Shown piece after piece: positions 23,231 to 31,652 of a stretch of 47,538 nucleotides of DNA. Source of the DNA: Oscillospiraceae bacterium (lineage in GTDB: Bacteria > Bacillota > Clostridia > Oscillospirales > Oscillospiraceae). Each line of letters begins with the position of its first letter. Within the stretch, counting starts at the first letter, position 1. The notes beneath the pieces are model-generated. The model saw only the letters and a program-made list of their open reading frames with translations, had not been told where the DNA came from and searched no databases. Both the position numbers and the translations under genes were made by a program. The stretch is from NCBI GenBank assembly GCA_017452505.1, contig JAFTMI010000037.1, positions 1 to 47,538 on the forward strand. Direction: 5' to 3'.

Positions 23231-24633
23231 TATTTATCCAACTTAAACTCCGTAAACGCCAGCATTGCCGAGTACAGAAGCACAGGGCCTACATTGAAGA
23301 AGTGGCAGTCCAAAAGGCTTGTCAGCAGCAGCGCCAGTATGGACAGCGCCACAAAGGTCTTGTCCTTGGTGGGATTTTTCAGAAACAGCTTTACTGTCTG
23401 AACTCTGTGAACGATGTAACCGAACAGGCACACAACGCCGCCGGTTGCCAGCAATTGGATCAGTGTGTTGTGCCAGCGGGGTGGGAACAGGGCTGTAAAA
23501 TTATCTACCTGCGCCCACACATAAAGCTCTTTGTAATTTACAGGGAAGAATGTTCCGCCGAATATGGGATATTTCAAAAACTGCTTGATGCCCTCTTCGT
23601 AGCCCTTTCGACGCTCGGCAAAGGAATCCAGACCAATGTCGGACATCCGGCTGAACAGAAGCTGAATTTCCTTTTGGAATATCAGCAGGACCAGCAAAGG
23701 AATCAACGCGCTGATGGCATAGATCACGATCCGCCCCTTTGTATGGCGGGTGTGTATCAGATAGAACACATAACTGACCACAAAAATCAGCACGCCCATG
23801 ATCATAGAAACCCGGGAGCAGGTAAACAGCAATGCCGCGAAAAACACAAAGGCTGACAGAAATCCGAACCAGCGGAAACGACCCTTGATCGCCAAATAGA
23901 AGGGCAGCGGGATCATCATGGCAAGGAGGGCGCCCATACTGTTGTAGTTTCCCCAACCGGTGAAGATATGCTCTCTGTGAATGGTGCCGCCGGCCCAGAT
24001 CTCTTTTGTGAGATAGATGCCAAGCAGCTCCGCCACCAGCACATAGCCAACGCAGATGCCCATCCAGTACACATAGGCTTTGGGGGCTTGTTCCCATTTT
24101 ACTGAGCCGCTGAACAGCCAATAAAGCCCCGCCACCGCCACAAATTGGATAGCTGCGAACAGCAGATTCCGCCAGCCGTATTCTGCCCAGTAACCGCTGC
24201 ACAAACCGGAAATGGCATAGGTGATACCCAGCACGCACATACCGGACAGCAGTTTTCGCTTTTGATTCAGAAATTTTTTACCGCCGAAATCCGGATCCTT
24301 TACCAGCCGGTATACAAGGCTTCCTGCCAGCACAGCAAGCAGCACACCTAAGTAAATTCCCCCGCCGGACAGGGAAAAAATAGACTGTTCATTCACGCCG
24401 GGGTTATTGGCCGCTGAGGGGGAAATATACGCGCAGGCAAACACCGGCATCAGCGGCAGCAGATCTCGGCCAAACAGGCAAACGCAGGCAGCTAAGAGAA
24501 GCAAGATCGTATAGGCGAACAGCTCCTGGCCAAACACATTTGCCAAAACCGCCAAACCGCCCAGCACCACAAAATAAAAAGGCGAATACAGGAATTTGTC
24601 AAAGCGTTGGCGAAAAGATTGCAAAATTCCCAT
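23230..24633 (-). CDS. O-antigen ligase/polymerase-like membrane protein
   Basis: 467 aa with about 12 hydrophobic segments and one larger extracytoplasmic loop (about 340-400). That loop contains the FPPRWHNTLIQLLATGG segment, which fits the histidine-containing Wzy_C signature of O-antigen ligases and related surface-polysaccharide polymerases. ERRKGYEEGIKQFLKYPIFGGTFF is the usual conserved stretch before it. Probably joins or polymerises a surface glycan at the membrane. No glycosyltransferase genes are adjacent, so the substrate is unknown. The start has GGAGGTGA at 7 bases. Confidence 0.82.
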   Translation of the reverse strand: MGILQSFRQRFDKFLYSPFYFVVLGGLAVLANVFGQELFAYTILLLLAACVCLFGRDLLPLMPVFACAYISPSAANNPGVNEQSIFSLSGGGIYLGVLLAVLAGSLVYRLVKDPDFGGKKFLNQKRKLLSGMCVLGITYAISGLCSGYWAEYGWRNLLFAAIQFVAVAGLYWLFSGSVKWEQAPKAYVYWMGICVGYVLVAELLGIYLTKEIWAGGTIHREHIFTGWGNYNSMGALLAMMIPLPFYLAIKGRFRWFGFLSAFVFFAALLFTCSRVSMIMGVLIFVVSYVFYLIHTRHTKGRIVIYAISALIPLLVLLIFQKEIQLLFSRMSDIGLDSFAERRKGYEEGIKQFLKYPIFGGTFFPVNYKELYVWAQVDNFTALFPPRWHNTLIQLLATGGVVCLFGYIVHRVQTVKLFLKNPTKDKTFVALSILALLLTSLLDCHFFNVGPVLLYSAMLAFTEFKLDK

Positions 24634-24698
24634 AGATTCACCTCCAAATCATAGTTATTTTCATTTTAGCATAGCCCCCAAATTTAGTCAAGGAAAAG

Positions 24699-24730
24699 CA
24701 GTTGCCCTTTGGGCGCAACTGTGGTATGAT
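24699..24730 (+). promoter_or_regulatory. lar operon promoter with an inverted repeat
   Basis: TTGCCC (24702-24707) and TATGAT (24725-24730) are 17 bases apart. CAGTTGC (24699-24705) and GCAACTG (24715-24721) are a perfect 7-bp inverted repeat covering the -35 box and most of the spacer. The position is typical of a repressor operator. The regulator is not identifiable in the window. Confidence 0.65.
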
Positions 24731-24761
24731 AATGTAGCTATAAGGAAAGGAGGTCTGCGCT

Positions 24762-25502
24762 GTGCTCAAAGCTTTTTTTGAAGAAAATCCCAAATTGGCC
24801 CTGGCGTTTTCCGGGGGCGTGGACTCTGCCTACCTTTTGTACGCCGCTGTCAGCTTTGGCGCGGATGTAAAGGCTTATTATGTAAAGACCCCGTTCCAGC
24901 CGGAATTTGAATACGAGGATGCCCTGCGTTTGGCAAACCAGCTGGGCGCAGAAATGGTTACGATCCATTTGGATGTGCTTTCCGATGATGCCATTACAGA
25001 AAACCCCAAAAACCGATGCTATTTCTGCAAAAAGCGGATATTTAACGCTATTTTGGAGCAAGCAAAGCGTGACGGGTATTCACTTATCATCGACGGCACA
25101 AACGCATCAGACGATGCTGCCGACCGCCCGGGTATGGCAGCGCTCAAGGAATTGGAAGTCCGCTCTCCCCTGCGGGAATGCGGCCTTACCAAAGAGGAAA
25201 TCCGCAGACTTTCCAAAGATGCCGGGCTTTTTACCCACGACAAGCCCGCCTATGCCTGCCTTGCTACTCGCATTCCCACCGGCACACCCATCACAGCGGA
25301 AAAGCTTGCTGTCACCGAGCAAAACGAAGGTTTCCTGCGCAGCCTTGGTTTCAAGGATTTTCGCATTCGTTTTATGGGAACTGGCGCAAAGCTGCAGGTT
25401 TCCCAACAGGAACTGCCCCTACTCCTTGAAAACCGGGAAACCATTTTGAAAAAGCTAAAAAACGATTACACAGAAGTCCTTCTGGATTTGGAGGTACGAT
25501 AA
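24762..25502 (+). CDS. larE: LarE, sulfur transferase for the nickel-pincer cofactor
   Basis: Adenylates and sulfurises pyridinium-3,5-dicarboxylate mononucleotide in making the NPN cofactor of lactate racemase-type enzymes. 246 aa. The PP-loop SGGVDS is at residues 17-22. CYFC gives Cys86 and Cys89, and ACLATRIPTG gives Cys166, the position of the sacrificial cysteine in the Lactobacillus enzyme. Having three cysteines points to the [4Fe-4S] type of LarE rather than the self-sacrificing type. GTG start, 8 bases after AAGGAGG. Its stop overlaps the larB start by one base. Confidence 0.93.
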   Translation: MLKAFFEENPKLALAFSGGVDSAYLLYAAVSFGADVKAYYVKTPFQPEFEYEDALRLANQLGAEMVTIHLDVLSDDAITENPKNRCYFCKKRIFNAILEQAKRDGYSLIIDGTNASDDAADRPGMAALKELEVRSPLRECGLTKEEIRRLSKDAGLFTHDKPAYACLATRIPTGTPITAEKLAVTEQNEGFLRSLGFKDFRIRFMGTGAKLQVSQQELPLLLENRETILKKLKNDYTEVLLDLEVR

Positions 25503-26257
25503 TGCATACAGATGTAAAAGCCCTTTTGCAGGCAGTGCAGGACGGAAATGTCAGTGTAGACGATGCCCTCCTGCAGCTGAAGCAGCAGCCCTTTGAGGAC
25601 TTGGGCTATGCCAAGGTGGACTTGCACCGCAAGGTCCGCCAGGGCGCCAACGAGGTAATTTACGGCGCAGGCAAAACCCCGGAGCAGATCGTCGGCATCT
25701 TGGAAAAGATGGCCCAAAACGGACAGAAAAATGTTCTGATTACCCGGCTTGATGCTGAAAAAGCAGAGTTAATCAAAGAAAAAGTTCCCCTCACCTATTA
25801 CGATAATGCCAAAATCGCCGTGGCTGGTGAAATGGCTGCCCCCGGCGGTATCGGTACCATTGTGGTTGCAACCGGCGGCACCAGCGACATTCCCGTGGCC
25901 GAAGAAGCTGCCCTCACCGCTGAGTTTTTGGGCAATAAGGTTGTCAGACTTTACGATGTGGGTGTTGCCGGTCTGCATCGGCTTCTCAATCACTCCGAGC
26001 AGCTCATGCAGGCCAGCGTGGTCATTGCCATTGCCGGTATGGAGGGGGCTCTTGCCAGTGTGGTGGGCGGTCTTGTGGATTGCCCGGTGATCGCAGTACC
26101 CACCAGTGTGGGCTACGGCGCTGCCTTCGGCGGTCTTGCCGCACTGCTGTCCATGCTCAACTCCTGCGCCAGCGGCGTGTCTGTGGTGAACATTGACAAC
26201 GGCTTCGGCGCCGGCTATCTCGCCAGTATGATCAACCACTCAGGAGGCGCAAAATGA
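25502..26257 (+). CDS. larB: LarB, pyridinium-3,5-bisdicarboxylate mononucleotide synthase
   Basis: Carboxylates and hydrolyses nicotinic acid adenine dinucleotide in the first step of NPN cofactor synthesis. 251 aa, the family length. The N-terminal helical part precedes a PurE-like domain from about residue 115 with the Gly/Ala-rich VATGGTSDIPVAEEA and VGVAGLHR segments and the C-terminal NIDNGFGAGY. It overlaps larC by ATGA, so larE-larB-larC are translationally coupled. Confidence 0.95.
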   Translation: MHTDVKALLQAVQDGNVSVDDALLQLKQQPFEDLGYAKVDLHRKVRQGANEVIYGAGKTPEQIVGILEKMAQNGQKNVLITRLDAEKAELIKEKVPLTYYDNAKIAVAGEMAAPGGIGTIVVATGGTSDIPVAEEAALTAEFLGNKVVRLYDVGVAGLHRLLNHSEQLMQASVVIAIAGMEGALASVVGGLVDCPVIAVPTSVGYGAAFGGLAALLSMLNSCASGVSVVNIDNGFGAGYLASMINHSGGAK

Positions 26258-27399
26258 AGATTCTCTACTTAGACTGCGGTATGGGCGCTGCCGGTGATAT
26301 GCTCACAGCCGCGCTGCTGGAGTTATTCCCCGATAAGGATGCCGTGTTGGCAGAGCTGAATGCTTTGGGTATCCCCGGGGTTCAGTATATTGCGGAAAAA
26401 AGCGAAAAATGCGGCATTGGCGGCACCCATATCCGGGTTCTGGTGGAAGGCCACGAAGAGGACGGCCATCACCATCCCCACAGCGGTATGGACGATATTG
26501 CCCACATCGTGGGGCATTTAACTGTCAGTAAGGAAGTCCGTCAAGAAATTATGGATATTTACTGGATCATCGCCGGTGCGGAAAGCAAAGTCCACGGCGT
26601 ACCCGTGACCCATATCCACTTCCACGAGGTTGGCGCGATGGATGCTATCGCTGATGTGACCGCCGTGTGCTATCTGATGGACAAGCTGAAAGCAGACAAA
26701 GTAATTGCCTCCCCTGTCCACGTGGGCAGCGGCCAGGTAAAATGCGCCCACGGCCTGCTTCCTGTCCCCGCCCCTGCCACCGCCAACATCTTAACCGGCA
26801 TTCCCATCTACGGCGGCGCAATCAAGGGCGAGCTTTGCACCCCCACCGGCGCAGCACTGCTGAAGCATTTTGTGAAAAGCTTTGGGGATATGCCGGCTAT
26901 GGCGGTATCCAAAATCGGTTACGGTATGGGCAAGAAGGATTTTGAAGCCCCCAACTGTGTCCGGGCAATGCTGGGCGAAACTGAAGAACACGCCGAGCAG
27001 ATCGTGGAGCTTTCCTGCAACTTGGACGATATGACCGGCGAGGCCATCGGCTTTGCCATGGAAGTGCTTTTGGATGCCGGCGCGCTGGATGTATTCACCA
27101 CCGCCATCGGTATGAAGAAAAGTCGCCCCGGCGTTATGTTAACCATTTTGTGCCGTATGGAGGATAAGGAAAAATTCCTCCCCCTCCTTTTCAAGCACAC
27201 CACCACCTTAGGTATCCGAGAGAAAATCTGCAACCGCTACACCCTCACCCGCAGGACGGACATTGTCCAGACCCCCTACGGCCCGGTACGGCAAAAAATT
27301 GCCACCGGCTACGGCGTGGAGCGGAGCAAGTACGAATACGAAGATTTAGCTAAAATCGCCCGGGAGAATGACCTTTCCCTAAATGATGTAACTCCATAA
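26254..27399 (+). CDS. larC: LarC, nickel insertion protein for the NPN cofactor
   Basis: Inserts nickel into pyridinium-3,5-bisthiocarboxylic acid mononucleotide, using CTP in known cases. 381 aa in one continuous frame, whereas Lactobacillus plantarum needs a programmed frameshift to join LarC1 and LarC2. The start YLDCGMGAAGDM is typical. A His-rich stretch (HEEDGHHHPHSGMDD) lies near residues 69-83, and THIHFHEVGAMDAIADV follows at about 118-133. No racemase larA is in the window. Confidence 0.95.
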   Translation: MKILYLDCGMGAAGDMLTAALLELFPDKDAVLAELNALGIPGVQYIAEKSEKCGIGGTHIRVLVEGHEEDGHHHPHSGMDDIAHIVGHLTVSKEVRQEIMDIYWIIAGAESKVHGVPVTHIHFHEVGAMDAIADVTAVCYLMDKLKADKVIASPVHVGSGQVKCAHGLLPVPAPATANILTGIPIYGGAIKGELCTPTGAALLKHFVKSFGDMPAMAVSKIGYGMGKKDFEAPNCVRAMLGETEEHAEQIVELSCNLDDMTGEAIGFAMEVLLDAGALDVFTTAIGMKKSRPGVMLTILCRMEDKEKFLPLLFKHTTTLGIREKICNRYTLTRRTDIVQTPYGPVRQKIATGYGVERSKYEYEDLAKIARENDLSLNDVTP

Positions 27400-27401
27400 A
27401 C

Positions 27402-27437
27402 AAAAAAATCGTGTTGCCTTTCGGCAACACGATTTTT
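27402..27437. terminator. Bidirectional terminator
   Basis: AAAAAATCGTGTTGCC and GGCAACACGATTTTT around TTTC, between convergent larC and metF. Confidence 0.93.
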
Positions 27438-27447
27438 CTTATGTAAC

Positions 27448-28413
27448 TTAGATGGACAGGCCAGCCTTCTCCAGAATGGTGGGCACATTCTTCTCTGCGC
27501 CGATCGCCATAATGTGAACGCCATCGCCCAGGCCCTGGGCCTTGATCTCCGCGATCATCTCAGCGGCCATCTCGATACCCAGCTTAGCGGGCAGACCCTT
27601 GACGCCCTTTTCCTTGCCCTCTGCGGCAGCAGCGGCCAGGCGGTCGATCATGTGCTGAGGCACATCGATACCGGGCACATTCTCGTTCATGTACTTTGCC
27701 ATACCGGCAGCCTTCAGAGGAATGATACCGGCCATGATGTGGGTCTTGATACCGGCCTTGTCAACAGCCTCCAGGAAGCGCTTGTAGGTGTCCAGATCGA
27801 AGATACCCTGGGTCTGAACATACATAGCGCCGGCTTCCACCTTCTGACGCAGCTTGTTGATCTGCAGGAACAGGGGCTCATACACGGGAGTGACGGAAGC
27901 GCCCTTGTAGAACTTGGGAGTAGCGGACTTGTCAGTGACAGTGTCGGTCTCCTTGTCGTAGGCATTGCCGGACAGGGGGTTGCCGCCGCAGTCACGGCCA
28001 CTTTCTTCCATATTGGTCAGCATCTGCAGGATACCAACGGAGTCCAAATCATAAACAGGCTTAGAATCCCGGCAGTCGCCCACAACGGGGTGGTCGCCGG
28101 TGAGGGCCAGCATGGTGTCGATGCCGAAAGCGGCAGCGGACAGGGCATCGCCCATCAGAGCCATACGGTTACGGTCACGGCCGGTCATCTGCAGGATGGG
28201 CTCCACGCCTGCCTGCTTCAGCTTAATGCACAGGCCCAGGCCGGTGGCCTTCAGGCTGGCAGACTGCATATCGGTAACGTTCACGCCGTGAACCTTACCC
28301 TTCAGCAGCTCAGCAGCTTCCATCTGCTCAGTAAAATCACAACCCTTAGGAGGGGCCATTTCTGCGGTAATGCCGAACTTGCCGGCTTCCAGTGCTTCTT
28401 TTAACAGACTCAT
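27448..28413 (-). CDS. metF: Methylenetetrahydrofolate reductase, catalytic subunit
   Basis: Reduces 5,10-methylene-THF to 5-methyl-THF with flavin, in the methyl branch of one-carbon metabolism. 321-aa TIM barrel with EMAPPKGCD near the start (the catalytic glutamate region), NVTDMQSAS, LALTGDHP and the VQTQGIFD segment. It is coupled to metV by a one-base TAATG overlap. Together they form the two-subunit enzyme found in acetogens and related anaerobes. Confidence 0.93.
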   Translation of the reverse strand: MSLLKEALEAGKFGITAEMAPPKGCDFTEQMEAAELLKGKVHGVNVTDMQSASLKATGLGLCIKLKQAGVEPILQMTGRDRNRMALMGDALSAAAFGIDTMLALTGDHPVVGDCRDSKPVYDLDSVGILQMLTNMEESGRDCGGNPLSGNAYDKETDTVTDKSATPKFYKGASVTPVYEPLFLQINKLRQKVEAGAMYVQTQGIFDLDTYKRFLEAVDKAGIKTHIMAGIIPLKAAGMAKYMNENVPGIDVPQHMIDRLAAAAAEGKEKGVKGLPAKLGIEMAAEMIAEIKAQGLGDGVHIMAIGAEKNVPTILEKAGLSI

Positions 28414-29063
28414 TATTTCTTACCTCTCAAGCTAATGGTTCTGGGGTAGGCGAAGTCGCCATAGCCCTTGTCCTTACGGCGAACAGACAGCTTATCCAGC
28501 TGACCGGTAGCCTCCAGACGCTCGTAGATCTTGATCCATGCGCAGGGATTCTCGGGGTTGACCTCGCACTTGCCGTTCTTCTGACCGCCGCAGGGGCCGT
28601 TCACCAGGCTCTTGGCGCACTGGGTAATGGGGCAAACAGCGCCGGTCTGGCCCAGGACACAGTCACCGCAGAAGCGGCAGGACTCTTCCCAAACACCAAA
28701 CTTCACAGCTTCGCCTAAGTACATAGTGTTGTTGGAGGGATACACAGGAATGGTAGGTGCGTTCTTGGCAACACACTGCACACCGTCACCGCAGGACATG
28801 CAGATGACGCAGTCGGGGTTGGCGGCATTGATGGGCTTCATCTTAGCCTTCACGCCCAGGTTCATACAGCAGTAGTCAGCGATGGTAGTGGCAACTACCT
28901 TCTTACCGGCCTGCTCCAGGATAGCAGCCAGCTCCTTGATCTGAGGCTCACCACCGGTCTGGCAAGCGGTAGCACAGCTGTTACAGCCCACGATCGCAAC
29001 GGTCTTTGCGTCGCCAACCAGAGCCATAACTTCTTCAATGGGTTTCTTCTGGGTAATAATCAT
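28413..29063 (-). CDS. metV: MetV, zinc-containing partner of methylenetetrahydrofolate reductase
   Basis: 216 aa with a Cys-rich pattern: GCNSCATACQTGG near residue 26, DYCCMNLG, ICMSCGDGVQC, and the C-terminal CRFCGDCVLGQTGAVCPITQCAK and GPCGG segments typical of the MTHFR C-terminal domain. It supports MetF in the methyl branch of the Wood-Ljungdahl-type pathway. The ribosome site is AGGAG and a TATAAT promoter lies about 60 bases upstream. No other pathway genes (fhs, folD, acs) are nearby. Confidence 0.9.
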   Translation of the reverse strand: MIITQKKPIEEVMALVGDAKTVAIVGCNSCATACQTGGEPQIKELAAILEQAGKKVVATTIADYCCMNLGVKAKMKPINAANPDCVICMSCGDGVQCVAKNAPTIPVYPSNNTMYLGEAVKFGVWEESCRFCGDCVLGQTGAVCPITQCAKSLVNGPCGGQKNGKCEVNPENPCAWIKIYERLEATGQLDKLSVRRKDKGYGDFAYPRTISLRGKK

Positions 29064-29123
29064 TACAGCTTCTCCTTTTATGAAAGGTTAATGGATGGTT
29101 TTGCCCATCCCATATCACCTTAC

Positions 29124-29151
29124 ATTATAACGCATTTATCCCAAAAATCAA
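29124..29151 (-). promoter_or_regulatory. Promoter of metV-metF
   Basis: TTGATT (29146-29151) and TATAAT (29124-29129) are 16 bases apart on the minus strand. GGATGG and CCATCC arms form a small hairpin in the leader. Confidence 0.75.
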
Positions 29152-29183
29152 CAGGAAAAGAAGAATCCGCCTGTTCTTTTCGC

Positions 29184-29213
29184 AAAAAATGCCCCCGGTT
29201 TTCACCGGGGGCA
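29184..29213 (-). terminator. Terminator of the phage-like cluster
   Basis: ATGCCCCCGGT and ACCGGGGGCAT form an 11-bp stem; six T follow on the minus strand. It ends the long minus-strand run of phage-like genes just before metV. Confidence 0.92.
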
Positions 29214-29221
29214 TCTGCCAA

Positions 29222-29410
29222 TTAAGTATTATGGGTCTTTTCGTGCTGGGTGCCGAAGTAGAAAGACACCACCATAGACACGATAATCATCACATTATCA
29301 GGACTGATCCGTCCCTGCAGAGCCAGTATGGAAAACACCGTCACCACCGCAAAGGTGACAATGGTTTTCACTTTCAGAAGCTCTGCAAACTTTTTGAGAA
29401 TTTCCTGCAT
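29222..29410 (-). CDS. Holin-like small membrane protein
   Basis: 62 aa with two hydrophobic segments (about 15-31 and 38-54) joined by a short turn, a basic amphipathic start and a polar His-containing tail. Size, topology and position next to the endolysin fit a class II holin that lets the lysin reach the wall. Last gene of the phage-like cluster, one base after the previous gene. Confidence 0.65.
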   Translation of the reverse strand: MQEILKKFAELLKVKTIVTFAVVTVFSILALQGRISPDNVMIIVSMVVSFYFGTQHEKTHNT

Positions 29411-29411
29411 C

Positions 29412-29663
29412 TTATACCTCCCTTTCCAAATCCGCCAGGCGGTGATTGATGACCTTGATCTGCTCCTCCACCACGGGCATTCTTTGGGCGAAGCCGTTGT
29501 GAAGTCTGACCTCCCGGGTCAGCTCTTCGATCTTGGTATCGGTCACAGCCTGGGCGATGGCAGTTGCTCGCTCCGTCTTTTTGGATGTAGCGACACAGGT
29601 GACCACCACACCGACAAGGGACAATCCGCCGGTGATCAACGCCACAACAATCGCATCGCTCAT
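29412..29663 (-). CDS. Small membrane-anchored coiled-coil protein of the lysis module
   Basis: 83 aa from the ATG at 29663 (GGGGGTGA at 6 bases; a GTG at 29672 is less likely). One hydrophobic segment (about 4-25) is followed by a coiled-coil helix of about 50 residues. It is like the XhlA-type proteins beside phage holins and lysins but with the membrane segment at the N-terminus. The function is inferred from position. Confidence 0.6.
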   Translation of the reverse strand: MSDAIVVALITGGLSLVGVVVTCVATSKKTERATAIAQAVTDTKIEELTREVRLHNGFAQRMPVVEEQIKVINHRLADLEREV

Positions 29664-29675
29664 ACCTATCACCCC

Positions 29676-30428
29676 CTATGCCATACCAAGAAGCCTTTTC
29701 CAGGTCTTATTCTTAGCGGTGATCTCTCCGTCTGCCCAGCAGCCGTTATCCTTTTGGAAATGGGTCACAGCCGCGGTAAACTTTGCACCGGCAATGCCGT
29801 CAGCCTCACCAACCTCGGTATACCCCAAAGCAAACAGTCGCTTTTGCACAGCCAGCACGGCCTTGTGGTATCGGTTTTTGTATCCGGACAAGGTCACAGT
29901 CTTGGAGAGGGTTTCCGGACCAGCCTTGCCATCCACGGAGGCACCACAGGCACTCTGCACATCCCAAACGAAATCATAGAGGGTGTAACCCTTTTCCTCT
30001 TTCTCAGGAGCGCCGCCAAAGGTGGTGCGCCGCTGCTGGGCGTGGCTATACCAAAAGGACTTACTTTCCCGGGTGTCGATATGTACAAAGGTATCATACA
30101 GGCCGATGCCCTTGATACCGATACTCTCGGCATACTTGGCGATTTCCGCAGGTGCTACCCCGTCAATATGGAAGTCAGCAGCCTGTCCATAACAGTGATA
30201 GCTGTTGGGCGCAGCATTGGCAACCTTTGCATTATGTGTCTTGCAGCGGTAAGCTGTGACATACACAGGCTTTCCGAAGTGGGTACGGATCTGCTGAAGA
30301 TAGTCCACCAACTTATCATCAATAGGCGTCGCAGCACAGCAACCGCGTCCCTGGCAGTCAAATTCTCTTGCCCGAAAATTGGCGGCGATCTTCGTTGCAT
30401 CACCCTTTTTGTATGTTTTGATAGCCAT
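29676..30428 (-). CDS. Endolysin: M15A peptidase with C-terminal peptidoglycan-binding domain
   Basis: 250 aa. The N-terminal domain carries the zinc site of M15 peptidases: SYHCYGQAADFHI gives H78 and D85, and FVHIDTR gives H116. The second half (about 140-250) is a peptidoglycan-binding domain with AVQKRLFALGYTEVGEADGIAGAKFTAAVTHFQ. It would cut peptide crosslinks of peptidoglycan to release particles. No signal peptide, so it depends on the neighbouring holin-like protein. Confidence 0.85.
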   Translation of the reverse strand: MAIKTYKKGDATKIAANFRAREFDCQGRGCCAATPIDDKLVDYLQQIRTHFGKPVYVTAYRCKTHNAKVANAAPNSYHCYGQAADFHIDGVAPAEIAKYAESIGIKGIGLYDTFVHIDTRESKSFWYSHAQQRRTTFGGAPEKEEKGYTLYDFVWDVQSACGASVDGKAGPETLSKTVTLSGYKNRYHKAVLAVQKRLFALGYTEVGEADGIAGAKFTAAVTHFQKDNGCWADGEITAKNKTWKRLLGMA

Positions 30429-30440
30429 AGTTTATTCCTC

Positions 30441-31637
30441 CTATTTCTTGGTGTACTTTACCGTGATGTGAGCGGTGTATTGACTTCCGGATACTATTGT
30501 GGTAATGGCATCTGTGGTTGTAATATTCACAGTTGTGTTTCCTTCTTCCGTAGCATAACCCGCATAGATATACGCGCAGGTATTTCCACTATAAAAATAG
30601 GGCAACGGAAAATATCCGCTATCATTATCTCTTGTTAAATAGCCCTTGATTTCTATAATATCCACGGATTCTTCTGCTACCGAAATATTTGTTGAACCGG
30701 TGGTCTTTAGCGCTGCACTGTCCATATACTTGACATAAACAGGCTTGCCGTTATGCCTTTCTGTCGTTCGGTATTCCACACCCGCAACCATAGGGGGATT
30801 CACATATTCCCATTCTCCCCACACAGAATTTTCACAAAATCGTCTCGCCTCAACAATATTTCCTTCTGCAACACAGAATGCCATTTGCGCATTATTTCCG
30901 CTATGTTGGCTGGAAGTAATGCCCCACCACCAATTACCGTTTGGCGAATCGGTATCAGCACGATAAAAGCCGCTTTCTCTTGCTGAGTTCCAACGAACCG
31001 AGGGGGAATTTTTTGTTCCCAAGCCATAACCTGCGGGCGCCGCGCCTGCCTGGGCTGCTGTTACACCGTGGGGGTTTTCCCGGTCGAACAGGTGGGGAAT
31101 CAACTGCTCCGGATCGCTGCTGCCATCCAGATTGCTGACCGCATCCCGGAATTCTTTTTGAGTTACCGCTCCTATCTGATCACAGGTCACACTGTGGGGA
31201 TTGGCTTTATTGCTGATATGCTCACTTAGCTGCGGTTCCATATTGGCAATCCGGCCTAAGGTCTGCTGCCAAATGGGGTTGGAAGGCTCTAACGCAGGGT
31301 CTCCCTCCGGGTCAACACCGGTGTAAACCGGTGCCACCTTGGTCCAAAGGGTAGGTATTACCACCGTTCCTTCCGGGTTTGCGCCGTAAACGCCAACTGT
31401 GAGCCACAGATCAGGCTTTTCCAACACCTCCCAAGGAACAGTATGGGTATTCCCCTCCAAAGCTGCGGTAATCACCTTATCCCCAGCCCGGAATATTACC
31501 GTCTTTCCCAAGTTATCCCAGTGGCTGTCAAAACTAAATTCCGCCTCCAGACCCACTGTACCGGCTGTGATTGCTGCCGGGCGCTCTACCACTTGGATCT
31601 GACTTGCTGACACTTGTAATTTGATTTTCTCCATCAT
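30441..31637 (-). CDS. Phage tail fibre-like protein with pyocin-knob region
   Basis: 398 aa. The N-terminal half contains two ENPHGVT-type repeats (KANPHSVT near 154 and RENPHGVT near 190), common in fibre shafts. The middle (about 215-280) has the RESGFYRADTDSPNGNWWW and GEWEYVN elements of a pyocin-knob domain. The C-terminal 100 residues are beta-rich and look like a receptor-binding tip. The start may be 31637 or the next codon, 31634. Confidence 0.75.
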   Translation of the reverse strand: MMEKIKLQVSASQIQVVERPAAITAGTVGLEAEFSFDSHWDNLGKTVIFRAGDKVITAALEGNTHTVPWEVLEKPDLWLTVGVYGANPEGTVVIPTLWTKVAPVYTGVDPEGDPALEPSNPIWQQTLGRIANMEPQLSEHISNKANPHSVTCDQIGAVTQKEFRDAVSNLDGSSDPEQLIPHLFDRENPHGVTAAQAGAAPAGYGLGTKNSPSVRWNSARESGFYRADTDSPNGNWWWGITSSQHSGNNAQMAFCVAEGNIVEARRFCENSVWGEWEYVNPPMVAGVEYRTTERHNGKPVYVKYMDSAALKTTGSTNISVAEESVDIIEIKGYLTRDNDSGYFPLPYFYSGNTCAYIYAGYATEEGNTTVNITTTDAITTIVSGSQYTAHITVKYTKK

Positions 31638-31652
31638 TTCCTCCTTTCTGAT

